A DNA stretch of 44,068 bases from Leifsonia sp. C5G2 (GTDB taxonomy: Bacteria > Actinomycetota > Actinomycetes > Actinomycetales > Microbacteriaceae): positions 1-44,068 of the forward strand of contig NZ_JABFMV010000020.1 in the NCBI RefSeq assembly GCF_013359685.1, read 5' to 3'. Both the position numbers and the translations under genes were made by a program. Every line of letters begins with the position of its first letter. Position 1 is the stretch's first letter. Shown here piece after piece: positions 22,573 through 30,466 of the stretch. The notes under the pieces are model-generated. The model made no database searches. It had not been told where the DNA came from and saw nothing but the letters and a program-made list of their open reading frames with translations.

Positions 22573-24503
22573 CCGTTTCACCACCACGGCTCACACTCAA
22601 CCGTATCCAGCGCCGCTATGGAGAGTCACAGCAGTGGTTCGCTATCCGAGAGGCGTCGCTGATCGTCGAACCTGGCGAATTCCTCGCCATCGTAGGGCGC
22701 TCCGGGTCAGGAAAATCGACCTTTCTCAACATCATCGGCTTGCTCGATTCACAGTGGGAGGGAAGCTACAAGCTCGGTGATATTGACGTTCGCAGTCTGA
22801 GCGCAACGCAGATCGACCGCCTGCGCAGCGCAACATACGGATTCATCTTCCAGTCTTCCTATGCAAACCCCTACGAAAGCACCGAACGAAACGCAACCCT
22901 GGCCCTAGCTATCCAAGGAGCACCGCTCCGCGAGCAATCAGAAAAGGTCTCGCAGGCACTGGAAGTTGTGGGGCTGGAGAGAAAGGCCGCTGCGCTCGCC
23001 CGCTCACTATCCGGTGGAGAACGTCAAAGACTCGCAATCGCGCGAGCCCTCACCACGAATCCCTCAATCATCGTGGCCGACGAGCCCACAGGAAACCTCG
23101 ACACTGAAACGGGCGACCAAGTGATGCAGGCCCTCCTCGAGCTCAATCGACAGGGGGCAACGGTCATCCTGGTCACCCATGACGCGCGGATTGCAGCTTA
23201 TGCCCACCGGACGGTTCGGATGGCCGACGGCATCCTTGAGACCACAGGGGCTGGCGCTTCTGTCGGTTCGACGACTGATGCTCAGGGGCCGCTCCCTCTA
23301 CGGCCAATTCTTTCAAAGAAGTTGCGTCGTGGCACACGGTTGCGACGAGCATCGGATCGACTCACTCGAGCGATCAATAACGTGACGTCTCGACCGTTGC
23401 GCTCGGTCGCGCTCATCGCCGCCTTCGCTTTGGCGTTCGCGGGACTCATAGGGGCGGCAGGCATCGGCGCGACCGCATCACAGCAGATCGCAGGGCGGCT
23501 CACCGCCGCAGCTCGAGACGAAGTCCGAGTGAACGTACCTGGCGGTACAGCGGACGATCAGGCGGCTCTCTGGCTGGACCGACTAGATTCGCTCCCACAT
23601 GTTCGAGAGGTCGGGCAAGTAGCGCCCCTGGATGCCAATACCGCGCGGACAAGTCGGTTCGCGTTCACATCGGCCAGCGGCAACTCACCGTTCCAGGGGA
23701 GCACCGTGGCTGTCGATAGAGGGCTCTTTGGCGTGCTGGATATTAGAACGTCTCCCCAGAGCGCAAGCAGACTGTTCTCCTCCACCACCAAACACATCGC
23801 GCTCGTTGGCGCGGAAGCGCGTTCACAGCTCGGCCTGTCGGACAGCGATGGTGTTGGAGCGGAGGTGTGGGTCAACGGCGAGCCGTACGCAGTGGTAGGC
23901 ACCATCACGTCCGCACCACGGGAGCCCAACCTACTGACGAGTGTTGTCGTGCCTCTAACGCAGTTTTCGACCGGTTCTCGACAAGTCGTGGTCCGAACCG
24001 ATCCCGGCTTTGCCGGCCCCTTGGCAAGCGCGATACCCCTCGCGCTCTCTCCGGCATCGCCTGCAGATATCTCAGTCGAGACCGCTGCCGAGCTGCGGAA
24101 CTTGCGAGTGGGAGTGCAAACCGACCTGAACGGATTACTTGCCTCATTGGCGATCGCCCTTCTCGCCCTTGCCATACTCAGCGGCGCCTCAGCGATGTTC
24201 ATCTCCGTTCAAGCGCGCACCCAAGAGCTTGCGCTCGCTCGGGCGGTTGGACTGGGAAAGGGCGGCGTAGCGACAATCTTCCTCTGGGAAGGCGTAGTCA
24301 TCGGCCTTGCGGGAGCGCTAGCGGGAATCGCAGGTGGACTAGCGATTTCCGTCGCAGTCGCCGCTCTACGCGGATGGACGGCAATCGCGCCATGGGAAAC
24401 GATCGCCATCGCACCAATAGCCGGAGCCCTCTGTGGTGCCCTCGCGGCCTTGCTCCCCGCCGCACGCGCCGCACACATCGACCCTGCCGACGCCATCCGA
24501 TAA
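22569..24503 (+). CDS. MacB-type ABC transporter, fused ATPase and FtsX-like permease
   Basis: 644 residues. ATPase domain: Walker A GRSGSGKST (43-51), signature LSGGERQR (147-154), Walker B IIVADEP (167-173) and H-loop LVTHD. The permease follows: a first transmembrane helix near 285-305, an extracellular MacB-like domain (about 310-510), then three helices (about 520-640) ending in PAARAAHIDPADAIR, the FtsX/MacB end. MacB-type machines act as mechanotransmitters for peptides, lipoproteins or drugs. With the adaptor and lipoprotein it probably handles or confers immunity to the secreted protein of this operon. Confidence 0.88.
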   Translation: MTVSPPRLTLNRIQRRYGESQQWFAIREASLIVEPGEFLAIVGRSGSGKSTFLNIIGLLDSQWEGSYKLGDIDVRSLSATQIDRLRSATYGFIFQSSYANPYESTERNATLALAIQGAPLREQSEKVSQALEVVGLERKAAALARSLSGGERQRLAIARALTTNPSIIVADEPTGNLDTETGDQVMQALLELNRQGATVILVTHDARIAAYAHRTVRMADGILETTGAGASVGSTTDAQGPLPLRPILSKKLRRGTRLRRASDRLTRAINNVTSRPLRSVALIAAFALAFAGLIGAAGIGATASQQIAGRLTAAARDEVRVNVPGGTADDQAALWLDRLDSLPHVREVGQVAPLDANTARTSRFAFTSASGNSPFQGSTVAVDRGLFGVLDIRTSPQSASRLFSSTTKHIALVGAEARSQLGLSDSDGVGAEVWVNGEPYAVVGTITSAPREPNLLTSVVVPLTQFSTGSRQVVVRTDPGFAGPLASAIPLALSPASPADISVETAAELRNLRVGVQTDLNGLLASLAIALLALAILSGASAMFISVQARTQELALARAVGLGKGGVATIFLWEGVVIGLAGALAGIAGGLAISVAVAALRGWTAIAPWETIAIAPIAGALCGALAALLPAARAAHIDPADAIR

Positions 24504-24539
24504 GCCTCTGTGAGGCATCCCCCGTGGCTGCTCACGGGG
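24504..24539 (+). terminator. Two hairpins after the ABC transporter gene
   Basis: GCCTC-TGT-GAGGC (24504-24516) begins directly after the stop codon and CCCCGTG-6 nt-CACGGGG (24520-24539) follows. There is no T-run, so it may only attenuate transcription into the next gene. Confidence 0.45.
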
Positions 24540-24552
24540 CTACCCTCGATGC

Positions 24553-24984
24553 ATGAGCGCGAAAGTTCTCACATCTGAGCTCAGCGAGCCTCGTACTGAA
24601 CACGGTTCGCGCGGGAATCTGCTGCTGATTATCGGCGCCGCCAGTGCAATTTTCGGAACGGTCACCTTTCTCATACAGGCCGACCATGCCGGCATTGCCG
24701 AGGTCCGCGCTTCTCAATTCGACCCTGCCGCGGCCTCAGCCGTCGCAGACGCGAGACTTTGGATGTGTGGGGGGATCCTATTAGCTGCCGTGGGGCTCTG
24801 CCTGGCGGGTGGGTCTCTCGCTACCCGGGTGCTCCGGGGGCGCAAGCACAGGTCAACACGTCACGGCGCGAGCCCGATGCCACCGCGATTCGCGCGCCAC
24901 CTCCGCAAGCTGGCATCTCTCCACGCCGAAGGGATTCTCACCGATGCAGAGTACGAGCAGGGCAAGCGAAAACTGCTCGAATAG
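24553..24984 (+). CDS. Two-helix membrane protein with C-terminal SHOCT domain
   Basis: 143 residues, ATG at 24553. A TACCCT box lies 6 nt upstream and no ribosome-binding site is seen, so it may have its own leaderless transcript. Hydrophobic helices at about 22-42 and 72-94 flank an external segment (HAGIAEVRASQFDPAAA). The last 30 residues form a SHOCT module (LRKLASLHAEGILTDAEYEQ), a short oligomerisation element common in actinobacterial membrane proteins. A function cannot be assigned; it is convergent with the RiPP-like operon. Confidence 0.7.
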   Translation: MSAKVLTSELSEPRTEHGSRGNLLLIIGAASAIFGTVTFLIQADHAGIAEVRASQFDPAAASAVADARLWMCGGILLAAVGLCLAGGSLATRVLRGRKHRSTRHGASPMPPRFARHLRKLASLHAEGILTDAEYEQGKRKLLE

Positions 24985-25188
24985 GGCCGCGATCGAAGAT
25001 CGACATTCCTGCGCTCGGCGCTGCGGCTAGAACGGCCGTTTCGTTACACGACAAAGCTCGGACTTTGGGAATTAGCTCGGCGGCGTGTCTGCTTGCTGTG
25101 AGCACATCACCAAGAAGCGACGCGGCCTTGCGCCTCAAGAGTCCGTCGGTACCCGGGAACGAAGAGTTTCGCATGACCTGGTGCCGCG

Positions 25189-25794
25189 TCAACCGGCGGG
25201 TTGTGCCCAAGGGAGGAGGGGCTGGGAGGCCTTCCATCGACGAGTCAAACTGAGCCAGTCTGGTTCGACGAGAAGGGAGCGGGCGGCGACGTTCCGAGTT
25301 TCGTCGAGGAGAACAAAGTATGGGTTGGAGCTGCCCGGGTTGTAATCCAGCAGGAACGTAGAGTCTGGAATCGGGATCAAGACCGGAAGGTCCACGCTCA
25401 CTTTGTCCTCCCTGGCGATCGTCGACAGCCATTCGCGCGTTGTCCGAGTATCTTCATTGCTCACCAGAACAATGTCTGTGTGGCTGCCGGAGGAAGCGAG
25501 CGAACTCAGCCTGCCTAGTTCTGGTAGTTCGCTTCGACACGCACCACAAGAGGGCGAGACGAAAACTAGTGCGGTGGCGCGCTGAAGATCTTCGAGCGCT
25601 ATCTCGGTTCCGCCTATGGTCCGGGCGCGGAACGGTGGAGCGGGGCGTCCGACGGGCAGCTGTGTGTCCGCTGAGCGGCGCCGCCGCAAGTCGATTTGAC
25701 GATGTAAGTAGACCGATACGCGTAGCAACATGAAGAGGTTCAAGCCCAGGAGGACGAGTACAGCGAGAAGGGTGATCAAGTAGACATCGCTCAT
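25189..25794 (-). CDS. TlpA/MauD-like membrane thioredoxin of the RiPP-like cluster
   Basis: 201 residues, ATG at 25794. N-terminal transmembrane helix (about 5-28), basic stretch, then an extracytoplasmic thioredoxin-fold domain with redox motif SPSCGAC (Cys83, Cys86) and the PAPPF-type start of AhpC/TlpA proteins at 51-55. MauD-type proteins of this design work with MauE-like membrane proteins in making disulfides of a Cys-rich substrate. Here the gene follows a MauE-like gene by 31 nt, in an operon headed by a six-cysteine precursor, which makes the same task likely. It is the last clear gene of the operon. Confidence 0.8.
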   Translation of the reverse strand: MSDVYLITLLAVLVLLGLNLFMLLRVSVYLHRQIDLRRRRSADTQLPVGRPAPPFRARTIGGTEIALEDLQRATALVFVSPSCGACRSELPELGRLSSLASSGSHTDIVLVSNEDTRTTREWLSTIAREDKVSVDLPVLIPIPDSTFLLDYNPGSSNPYFVLLDETRNVAARSLLVEPDWLSLTRRWKASQPLLPWAQPAG

Positions 25795-25825
25795 TTCGTG
25801 CCCTTTTTCCGATCTAAGTGGCCAG

Positions 25826-26353
25826 TCAGATGCCGCGCACTATGACACGGCCGACGTCGCGGAGGTTGATGATTAGGACCGTGGAGACGGCTGCGAGCCC
25901 TCCTCCTAGTAGTAGGTATTCCAAAGTCATCGAGAGCTGCCATTGGAGTGCGTCCCCGAGAGGGAGGCCCGTCACGCATAGGCCGATGAGCAAGACGTTT
26001 CGAGAGACGTCCCATGGAGAGACGGCCCGATCGCTGGGACCGAAACAGTTGCAGATCACAGCCTGTCGCCGGATCAAGACCGTGCTAATCGCCGCTGTGT
26101 ATACCAACAGAGAGCAAATGGCCAATATGAACCCGCCGACAGCGGCCGCGCCGCCAGCCATAAGCAGCAAGACGACCAGCACTTCGCTAGATAGCACCGC
26201 GACGGCTAGCGGGGTGACCGCGGCAGGTCTCACGAGGGAGAAAGAGCGTATAGCTGCCTTGAAACTCCGGAATGCTGTGGCCTTGCTTAAAGCTGACACC
26301 GCGAAAAGCATCATTGTGGTTAGGGCTACGTAGTCGTACAAGAAATCAGTCAA
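25826..26353 (-). CDS. MauE/DoxX-like redox membrane protein
   Basis: 175 residues from TTG at 26353, which has GGGAG 7 nt upstream; a GTG at 26383 overlapping the previous stop is an alternative. Four hydrophobic helices (about 8-26, 47-75, 78-95, 115-150) fit the MauE/DoxX family. The characteristic ICNCFG segment with Cys101 and Cys103 lies after the third helix. MauE-type proteins pass electrons between the membrane and a partner thioredoxin. The partner gene lies immediately downstream. The frame runs far upstream through the protease gene but that part is a shadow. Confidence 0.75.
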   Translation of the reverse strand: MTDFLYDYVALTTMMLFAVSALSKATAFRSFKAAIRSFSLVRPAAVTPLAVAVLSSEVLVVLLLMAGGAAAVGGFILAICSLLVYTAAISTVLIRRQAVICNCFGPSDRAVSPWDVSRNVLLIGLCVTGLPLGDALQWQLSMTLEYLLLGGGLAAVSTVLIINLRDVGRVIVRGI

Positions 26354-26379
26354 TTGTTCGCTCCCACCGGTCGTTAGAA

Positions 26380-27339
26380 TCACAGATCGCAGTCGGGAAC
26401 GATGTCCCACTTGATGAAGCCCTCCGGCGTACCGTCCGGGCCGGGCACAAGATGTTGCCGCCTCACCGCAGTGAAGTGCGGCGCAAGAATGACTCCGGTG
26501 GGCTGGCTGGTGAAAGCGAGCATGCCGGGTGCCTCCGCGAACGCTGCTCGTGCTGACTGCCAGGCCGCCCAGACCTCGCTCTCCTCTTCGCTTGTGAGGC
26601 GAGCAACGTTGAGCCCGATGGCTGCTGCCTCGTCCCAAGTGATTGGGTACTCGTGCGCATCGCGGGAGCAAAGGAATTCCACGATTCGTCGGCGCTTCCT
26701 CATTGGTCCAGGGACCTGATAAGCGAGGAAATCGAGGGCAGTCGATCGGACGAAGTTGCTCGCCCGATGGGCTGCACCGATGGATGGCAGGAACACCTGC
26801 TTCGAGAGGCGTTCGACTGCGCGAGCGTTGAATCGATACCCGCGGAGTCCAAACCAACTCTGCAAGGCCGGCTGAATCGCTTCGATATCGGCGGCGCTGA
26901 GTAGTCCACTGTCGCTCCCGTTGCTGCCCGATAGGTGTGCGTCTATCGGACCGATTTCGGACATCGACCCCATACCGATGCAGCGCGCGCCTAAACAGAT
27001 CAGGCTCGCGGCTGACGCGGCCCGGAATGGTATGACTACGTCGTAGCTGTCGAAGTACTCGCGTAGAAGATGGACGATCTTGCGCGCGACAGCCACCGAG
27101 CCACCCTTGCTCGAAAGGACGACGTAGATCTCCTTGCCCCCGCCGTGACGGCGGAGCGCTTCGTAGACATGGCGCTCGAGGTCTTCGTCGAGGAAGCCAT
27201 CGATGTACATCACAGGGGCTTTCCACTTGCCACCGAGTGATCGAAGGAGCTGGTGTGTGCGAGAAAGCACTGCTCGCTCGTGAGGTGCCGGATCGGGCTC
27301 ATGCGTGGCCTCGAGTGCCTTGCTAGCGTGGGTGCCCAT
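26380..27339 (-). CDS. ClpP/SppA-fold serine protease (SDH-like) in the RiPP-like cluster
   Basis: 319 residues from ATG at 27339, 7 nt after the maturase stop; a TTG at 27369 overlapping the maturase is an alternative. Segments IYVVLSSKGGSVAVARKIV (oxyanion/strand region, about 71-89), RAASAASLICLGA with putative nucleophile Ser109, and GSMSEIGPIDAHL (about 124-136) match the serine dehydrogenase proteinase (SDH) clan of ClpP-fold enzymes. No signal peptide or membrane helix. Position right after the ATP-grasp gene suggests it removes the leader peptide or processes the precursor. ClpP-fold proteases are uncommon in such clusters, so this is an unusual partner. Confidence 0.75.
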   Translation of the reverse strand: MGTHASKALEATHEPDPAPHERAVLSRTHQLLRSLGGKWKAPVMYIDGFLDEDLERHVYEALRRHGGGKEIYVVLSSKGGSVAVARKIVHLLREYFDSYDVVIPFRAASAASLICLGARCIGMGSMSEIGPIDAHLSGSNGSDSGLLSAADIEAIQPALQSWFGLRGYRFNARAVERLSKQVFLPSIGAAHRASNFVRSTALDFLAYQVPGPMRKRRRIVEFLCSRDAHEYPITWDEAAAIGLNVARLTSEEESEVWAAWQSARAAFAEAPGMLAFTSQPTGVILAPHFTAVRRQHLVPGPDGTPEGFIKWDIVPDCDL

Positions 27340-27346
27340 GGCGCGA

Positions 27347-28375
27347 CTAACCGTTCGCCCCGCGGGCAAGGCAGGATGCTAGGGCGCTTGTCATTCGAAG
27401 CTCCGGGACGAGCTTCTCAACCCAGATGAAGTTGCCATTCGGGTTGTTCTCCAAGAACACGTAGCGACCGTCCGGGGTCTTGACGATGTCCATCGTGCTG
27501 AAGTTGAGGCCGTAACTTCTCACGAAATTGATGCAGCGTTCTTGAACGTCGTCCGGCAACGTGCCGCGGGAATATCTAATCTCTAGGCCGCCGTTGGCCC
27601 AGTCTCGCCAATCCACGCTCGTTGACTCGCGGTCCTGCGAGTGAATTTCACCCACGAAGATGTCGTCTCCGATGACCGTCACCCGCAACTCCACGTCTTT
27701 TTCGATGTACTCCTGGAACAAGCCGGGTGAAAGACGGACCCCGTCGATCGCTTCGAGCTCCGCTTCTCCGATGAGGGTGGTCAGTGTGTGTCTTTGGTCG
27801 ACGGCGGCTTCCGGATGCTTCTCGCTGGTGGCTGTCAATCCAAGGCCCGGCTCCGAGAGGACCTTGTAGACCATCCGTCCGGGACACGCTGCGTAGAAGG
27901 CTCGGACAACGTCTGGATCCGACGTGATCGTGGTCGCAGGAGTCTCCAGCCCAAATCGCGCCGCACGGTCCAGTTGCTCAATCTTCAGGCTTGCCCGCCT
28001 GTTGTCCTCTGGGCGGTTCATCCAGTACGAGTCGAGGAGGGCCCACGTACCGGCGAAGGCCTGATCGAGTTCCGCCTTGACGAACTCCCGCTGTTGCTCG
28101 GGCCATCCATCCGGAATGCCGTAGTAGTTCCGCGGCCGCCTCCACCAGACAGACGTTATGTTCGACAAGCTGCGGAGAAGCGTCTGATCGGAATGCAACG
28201 AAGCGTCCCAGGACGATCGCCCGCCGCCGAGTGAGACGGTGATCGAGCCGTCCAAAGGCAAGGCGTCAGCGTTCACCTCCCGAACCTCCACGTGCATGTC
28301 ACGCAGTTCGTGCACGACGTCGTGGGTGTGCGGGTCGCCGGTCGAGCTGACGACGACTACGACTGGACTCGACAT
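27347..28375 (-). CDS. ATP-grasp peptide maturase (MvdC/MvdD-like)
   Basis: 342 residues, ATG at 28375 with a GGGGGA site upstream. The fold elements of ATP-grasp RiPP maturases are in order: an N-terminal pre-grasp domain, VWWRRPRNYY (about 97-106), YWMNRPEDNRRASLKIEQL (about 136-154), the phosphate-binding MVYKVLSEPG region, LFQEYIEKDVELRVTVIG (about 240-257) and the Mg-binding end FLENNPNG (Glu309, Asn311). These enzymes link side chains of Ser/Thr/Lys to Asp/Glu in microviridin-like graspetides. The Cys-rich precursor gene lies directly upstream on the same strand, separated by a hairpin. Confidence 0.88.
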   Translation of the reverse strand: MSSPVVVVVSSTGDPHTHDVVHELRDMHVEVREVNADALPLDGSITVSLGGGRSSWDASLHSDQTLLRSLSNITSVWWRRPRNYYGIPDGWPEQQREFVKAELDQAFAGTWALLDSYWMNRPEDNRRASLKIEQLDRAARFGLETPATTITSDPDVVRAFYAACPGRMVYKVLSEPGLGLTATSEKHPEAAVDQRHTLTTLIGEAELEAIDGVRLSPGLFQEYIEKDVELRVTVIGDDIFVGEIHSQDRESTSVDWRDWANGGLEIRYSRGTLPDDVQERCINFVRSYGLNFSTMDIVKTPDGRYVFLENNPNGNFIWVEKLVPELRMTSALASCLARGANG

Positions 28376-28426
28376 AGATGATCTATCCCCCTTGATAGCC
28401 AGAAATCTGAGCGAAACAGTAGAGGC

Positions 28427-28462
28427 TAGTGCGGGCGGAGTCTTCAGGCTCCGCCCGCACTA
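28427..28462 (-). terminator. Hairpin between precursor and maturase genes, likely attenuator
   Basis: A perfect 14-bp stem, TAGTGCGGGCGGAG with CTCCGCCCGCACTA, 8-nt loop. It lies 24 nt after the precursor stop and before the maturase start. No T-run follows, so partial termination or 3'-end protection of the precursor mRNA is likely, giving more peptide than enzyme. Confidence 0.7.
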
Positions 28463-28485
28463 TCCCCGACTGGTTCTGTCGAGAG

Positions 28486-28734
28486 TTAGTAGTAGTCGCA
28501 CCGGTAGAGGCCGCCACCCAGTGAGCTACACCCGCTCTGCACGCAGGTCATCGAGCTACCCGCGTAGTAGGCGTCGCAGTACCCACAGGTGCCGATGGCG
28601 TCGTGGGTGCAGTAGGCCTCGGTGGCCATCGCTGGACCAGCGGCTTTCCAGGGCTCCATAGCCTTGAGCGGCTTTGAGACCGCGAAGGCGAACGGCTCCA
28701 ATATGGTCCGCTCTTCGTTCAAGATAACCGTCAT
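28486..28734 (-). CDS. Cys-rich RiPP-like precursor peptide (82 residues)
   Basis: ATG at 28734 has the site GGAAGGA 9 nt upstream; earlier in-frame codons lie on or before the promoter. The leader (1-38) includes EPFAFAVSKPLKAMEPW, like the PFxxxxxxPL element that ATP-grasp maturases of actinobacteria recognise. The core (about 39-82) has six cysteines at 42, 50, 53, 64, 69 and 79, with Thr/Ser donors (43, 49, 60, 61, 63, 67, 70, 71) and acidic acceptors (Asp45, Asp54, Asp80, Glu39), and ends CDYY. So both side-chain ester/amide links and disulfides are possible. The gene heads the operon and no close known graspetide core is recalled. Confidence 0.8.
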   Translation of the reverse strand: MTVILNEERTILEPFAFAVSKPLKAMEPWKAAGPAMATEAYCTHDAIGTCGYCDAYYAGSSMTCVQSGCSSLGGGLYRCDYY

Positions 28735-28787
28735 TTTGATCATCCTTCCGTCATGCGCAGCTTCCTTACTGCGCCAGTAGACGGGAA

Positions 28788-28815
28788 GGTATACCCGGCA
28801 AATTCTCGACGTCAA
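28788..28815 (-). promoter_or_regulatory. Promoter of the RiPP-like operon
   Basis: TTGACG, 16-nt spacer, TATACC on the minus strand, the most consensus-like promoter in the cargo region. The expected transcript start leaves a leader of about 45 nt before the precursor ATG. Confidence 0.65.
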
Positions 28816-28846
28816 GAACCGGTTTTCTGGTCCGCTGCTCTCGCGC

Positions 28847-29323
28847 TCACATCTGGCCCGAGCACGCCGCGTAAAGCTTCACTTGGGTGCGAAGCGCTTG
28901 GTCCGCTTCGTAAAGTCCAACTATTCGGTCATGGGGCGGGGCCGGGATACGTCGGATCTCGGGTAAGGAGTTTGTTGACGCTATAGCACGGACGTTCGAG
29001 GCTACTGCCTGTTCACCGGCTTGTAGGACCTGGATCTCATGCCGAGAAGGGGTTGGCCACTCTGGACGCTGCAGGGCTCGCAGGACTTCCTGGGCGGCGC
29101 CCGCCGCTTGTCGAGCAGCGGTGTTGATCGCCGCGACGTTATTCGACCGGAAGGCGGTATCGAGCCGCTGCAATGACTGCATTTGCAAGCACCACCCCTG
29201 TGCGTACTGTTGCCTCGCCGAGCCATCGAATCTCTGAGAGCAGCCCGATACTGTCGCGATGAGGATCACGACGGTACAAGCAAGCAGAACTGCGTTTGGG
29301 ACGCGCAAAATGGGCCTCGGCAA
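28847..29323 (-). CDS. Small lipoprotein upstream of the RiPP-like operon
   Basis: 158 residues if started at TTG 29323; there is no ribosome-binding site and other starts (TTG, GTG within the signal) are possible. Hydrophobic segment then lipobox VSGC, lipidated Cys28. The mature part is helical (SLQRLDTAFRSNNVAAINTA and following) with Cys45 and a terminal CSGQM. No domain recognised. It ends just before the precursor promoter, so it is transcribed separately but on the same strand, and could be an immunity lipoprotein (speculative). Confidence 0.55.
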   Translation of the reverse strand: MPRPILRVPNAVLLACTVVILIATVSGCSQRFDGSARQQYAQGWCLQMQSLQRLDTAFRSNNVAAINTAARQAAGAAQEVLRALQRPEWPTPSRHEIQVLQAGEQAVASNVRAIASTNSLPEIRRIPAPPHDRIVGLYEADQALRTQVKLYAACSGQM

Positions 29324-29384
29324 ATTTGAAAACAGGCGCTAGTATCCGAGCACACGCATTCAGCTTGCGCAAGGAGGCCAAGGA

Positions 29385-29852
29385 ATGTTCAGGGGGAACA
29401 AGGTTCCGCGCATCGATCGCGACAAGAAGGCTGGCGGTATCTCCGCTGCCACCTTCGGAGATTCGGTGGGGTCGCATTTTCTCCTTGGGTCGTTGGACCA
29501 AGCGCTCACGGTGGCGACGGAGTGTGAAGCGCTGCTCGACTCGATCAACCACACCCCCGAGGCCACACGCCCCGATGCTAGGGCCGCCCTCCGGCTGCGA
29601 GTAAAGCTGGCCGATCTGGAACACGCACTTGATGACGTGACGTGCAGGCCCGAGGACGAGCCGATAAGAGAAGAAGCAAAAAACGCAGTCTCGTTCTACG
29701 AGCTGATGCTGAAGTACTCAGTCGAGGCCTGGTACTCACACCTATCGCGCGATGACATTCGCATTCGGCGGTCCGAGGCACCATCGGTGCTCGAGAATCT
29801 TGGTCGCTTGCGCGAGGAACTGGCTCAGTCACTCGACGAGGTCCCCGCATAG
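29385..29852 (+). CDS. Hypothetical helical protein
   Basis: 155 residues, ATG at 29385 with AAGGAGG about 8 nt upstream. The first 30 residues are polar (KVPRIDRDKKAGGISAATFG); the rest is mostly amphipathic helix with acidic stretches (ARAALRLRVKLADLEHALDD). No membrane segment, no motif known to me. It diverges from the lipoprotein gene at 28847-29323 and shares its upstream region. Confidence 0.55.
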   Translation: MFRGNKVPRIDRDKKAGGISAATFGDSVGSHFLLGSLDQALTVATECEALLDSINHTPEATRPDARAALRLRVKLADLEHALDDVTCRPEDEPIREEAKNAVSFYELMLKYSVEAWYSHLSRDDIRIRRSEAPSVLENLGRLREELAQSLDEVPA

Positions 29853-29884
29853 CTCTCGCTCAAGCGGGCGTGCCTAAGTGACCG

Positions 29885-29937
29885 CGGACGGCTTGGCGTC
29901 GGCACGAGCATGTCGGGCTCTGGACCAACGCCGTCCG
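29885..29937. terminator. Possible terminator between convergent genes
   Basis: CGGACGGC (29885-29892) pairs with GCCGTCCG (29930-29937) across a 37-nt loop in the only gap between the convergent genes ending at 29852 and 29975. Weak evidence. Confidence 0.3.
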
Positions 29938-29974
29938 ACGAATCGGCTACGAGACCGACCAGGAGAGCTGACCT

Positions 29975-30403
29975 CTACGGGTAGACGTAGAACTCGTGAG
30001 GCTCGCCGGCTTGCACCGAGAGCGAACCGCCCGGACCATTGCTGTCGACCGTGAGCTTGTAGGGCACCCCGGACCCGTGGTTTCGTCCGGCGCACACGCA
30101 TTGGCATGTCCACGCGGTGTCCGGCCTGCCCTTCCAGCAAGCCTCGACACATTTCTCGACCCCGCCGTACTGGATGACCTTTACTCGCCGCCTGTAATGT
30201 GCGGCGAGTCCGAGGATGACGGCGTTCGTGTGGGTTCGCGCGACGGTCCAAAGCCCACGACCCTCATACTTCACCTGGCCTCGACGAGACGCATCGATCA
30301 TGTCGTCGAGGATCGCGTAGCCGCGACCGTTCCCCTCGTACGGCATGTTTCGAATCTCGGTCCGCTTGCCGTTCGATCTGATGGTCACTGTCACATCCCC
30401 CAT
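29975..30403 (-). CDS. Cys-rich hypothetical protein
   Basis: 142 residues, ATG at 30403, with TACGCT 7 nt upstream (leaderless candidate). The centre reads WTVARTHTNAVILGLAAHYR, then GGVEKCVEACWKGRPD and WTCQCVCAGRNHG: five cysteines and nearby histidines that could bind zinc. The pattern looks conserved rather than random, but I cannot name the family. It probably acts in the cytoplasm, since there is no signal peptide. It lies at the edge of the cargo region, downstream of a small membrane-protein gene on the same strand. Confidence 0.6.
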   Translation of the reverse strand: MGDVTVTIRSNGKRTEIRNMPYEGNGRGYAILDDMIDASRRGQVKYEGRGLWTVARTHTNAVILGLAAHYRRRVKVIQYGGVEKCVEACWKGRPDTAWTCQCVCAGRNHGSGVPYKLTVDSNGPGGSLSVQAGEPHEFYVYP

Positions 30404-30466
30404 GCCCCCGAGCGTAGAGTGTCCTGAGGCGGAGTGAGAATCTGGGGCGCCAGCATCAGACCGATG

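Noticed and set aside
24390-24410. Third match to the GGAAACGATCG half of the palindrome
   Set aside because: Only half the site is present and it lies inside the ABC permease coding sequence; likely chance.
24938-25174. 78-codon minus-strand frame after the TlpA-like gene
   Set aside because: It has a weak AGGT site, overlaps the end of the SHOCT gene by 47 nt, and its composition shows no domain. Left out for lack of support, though a short last operon gene cannot be excluded.
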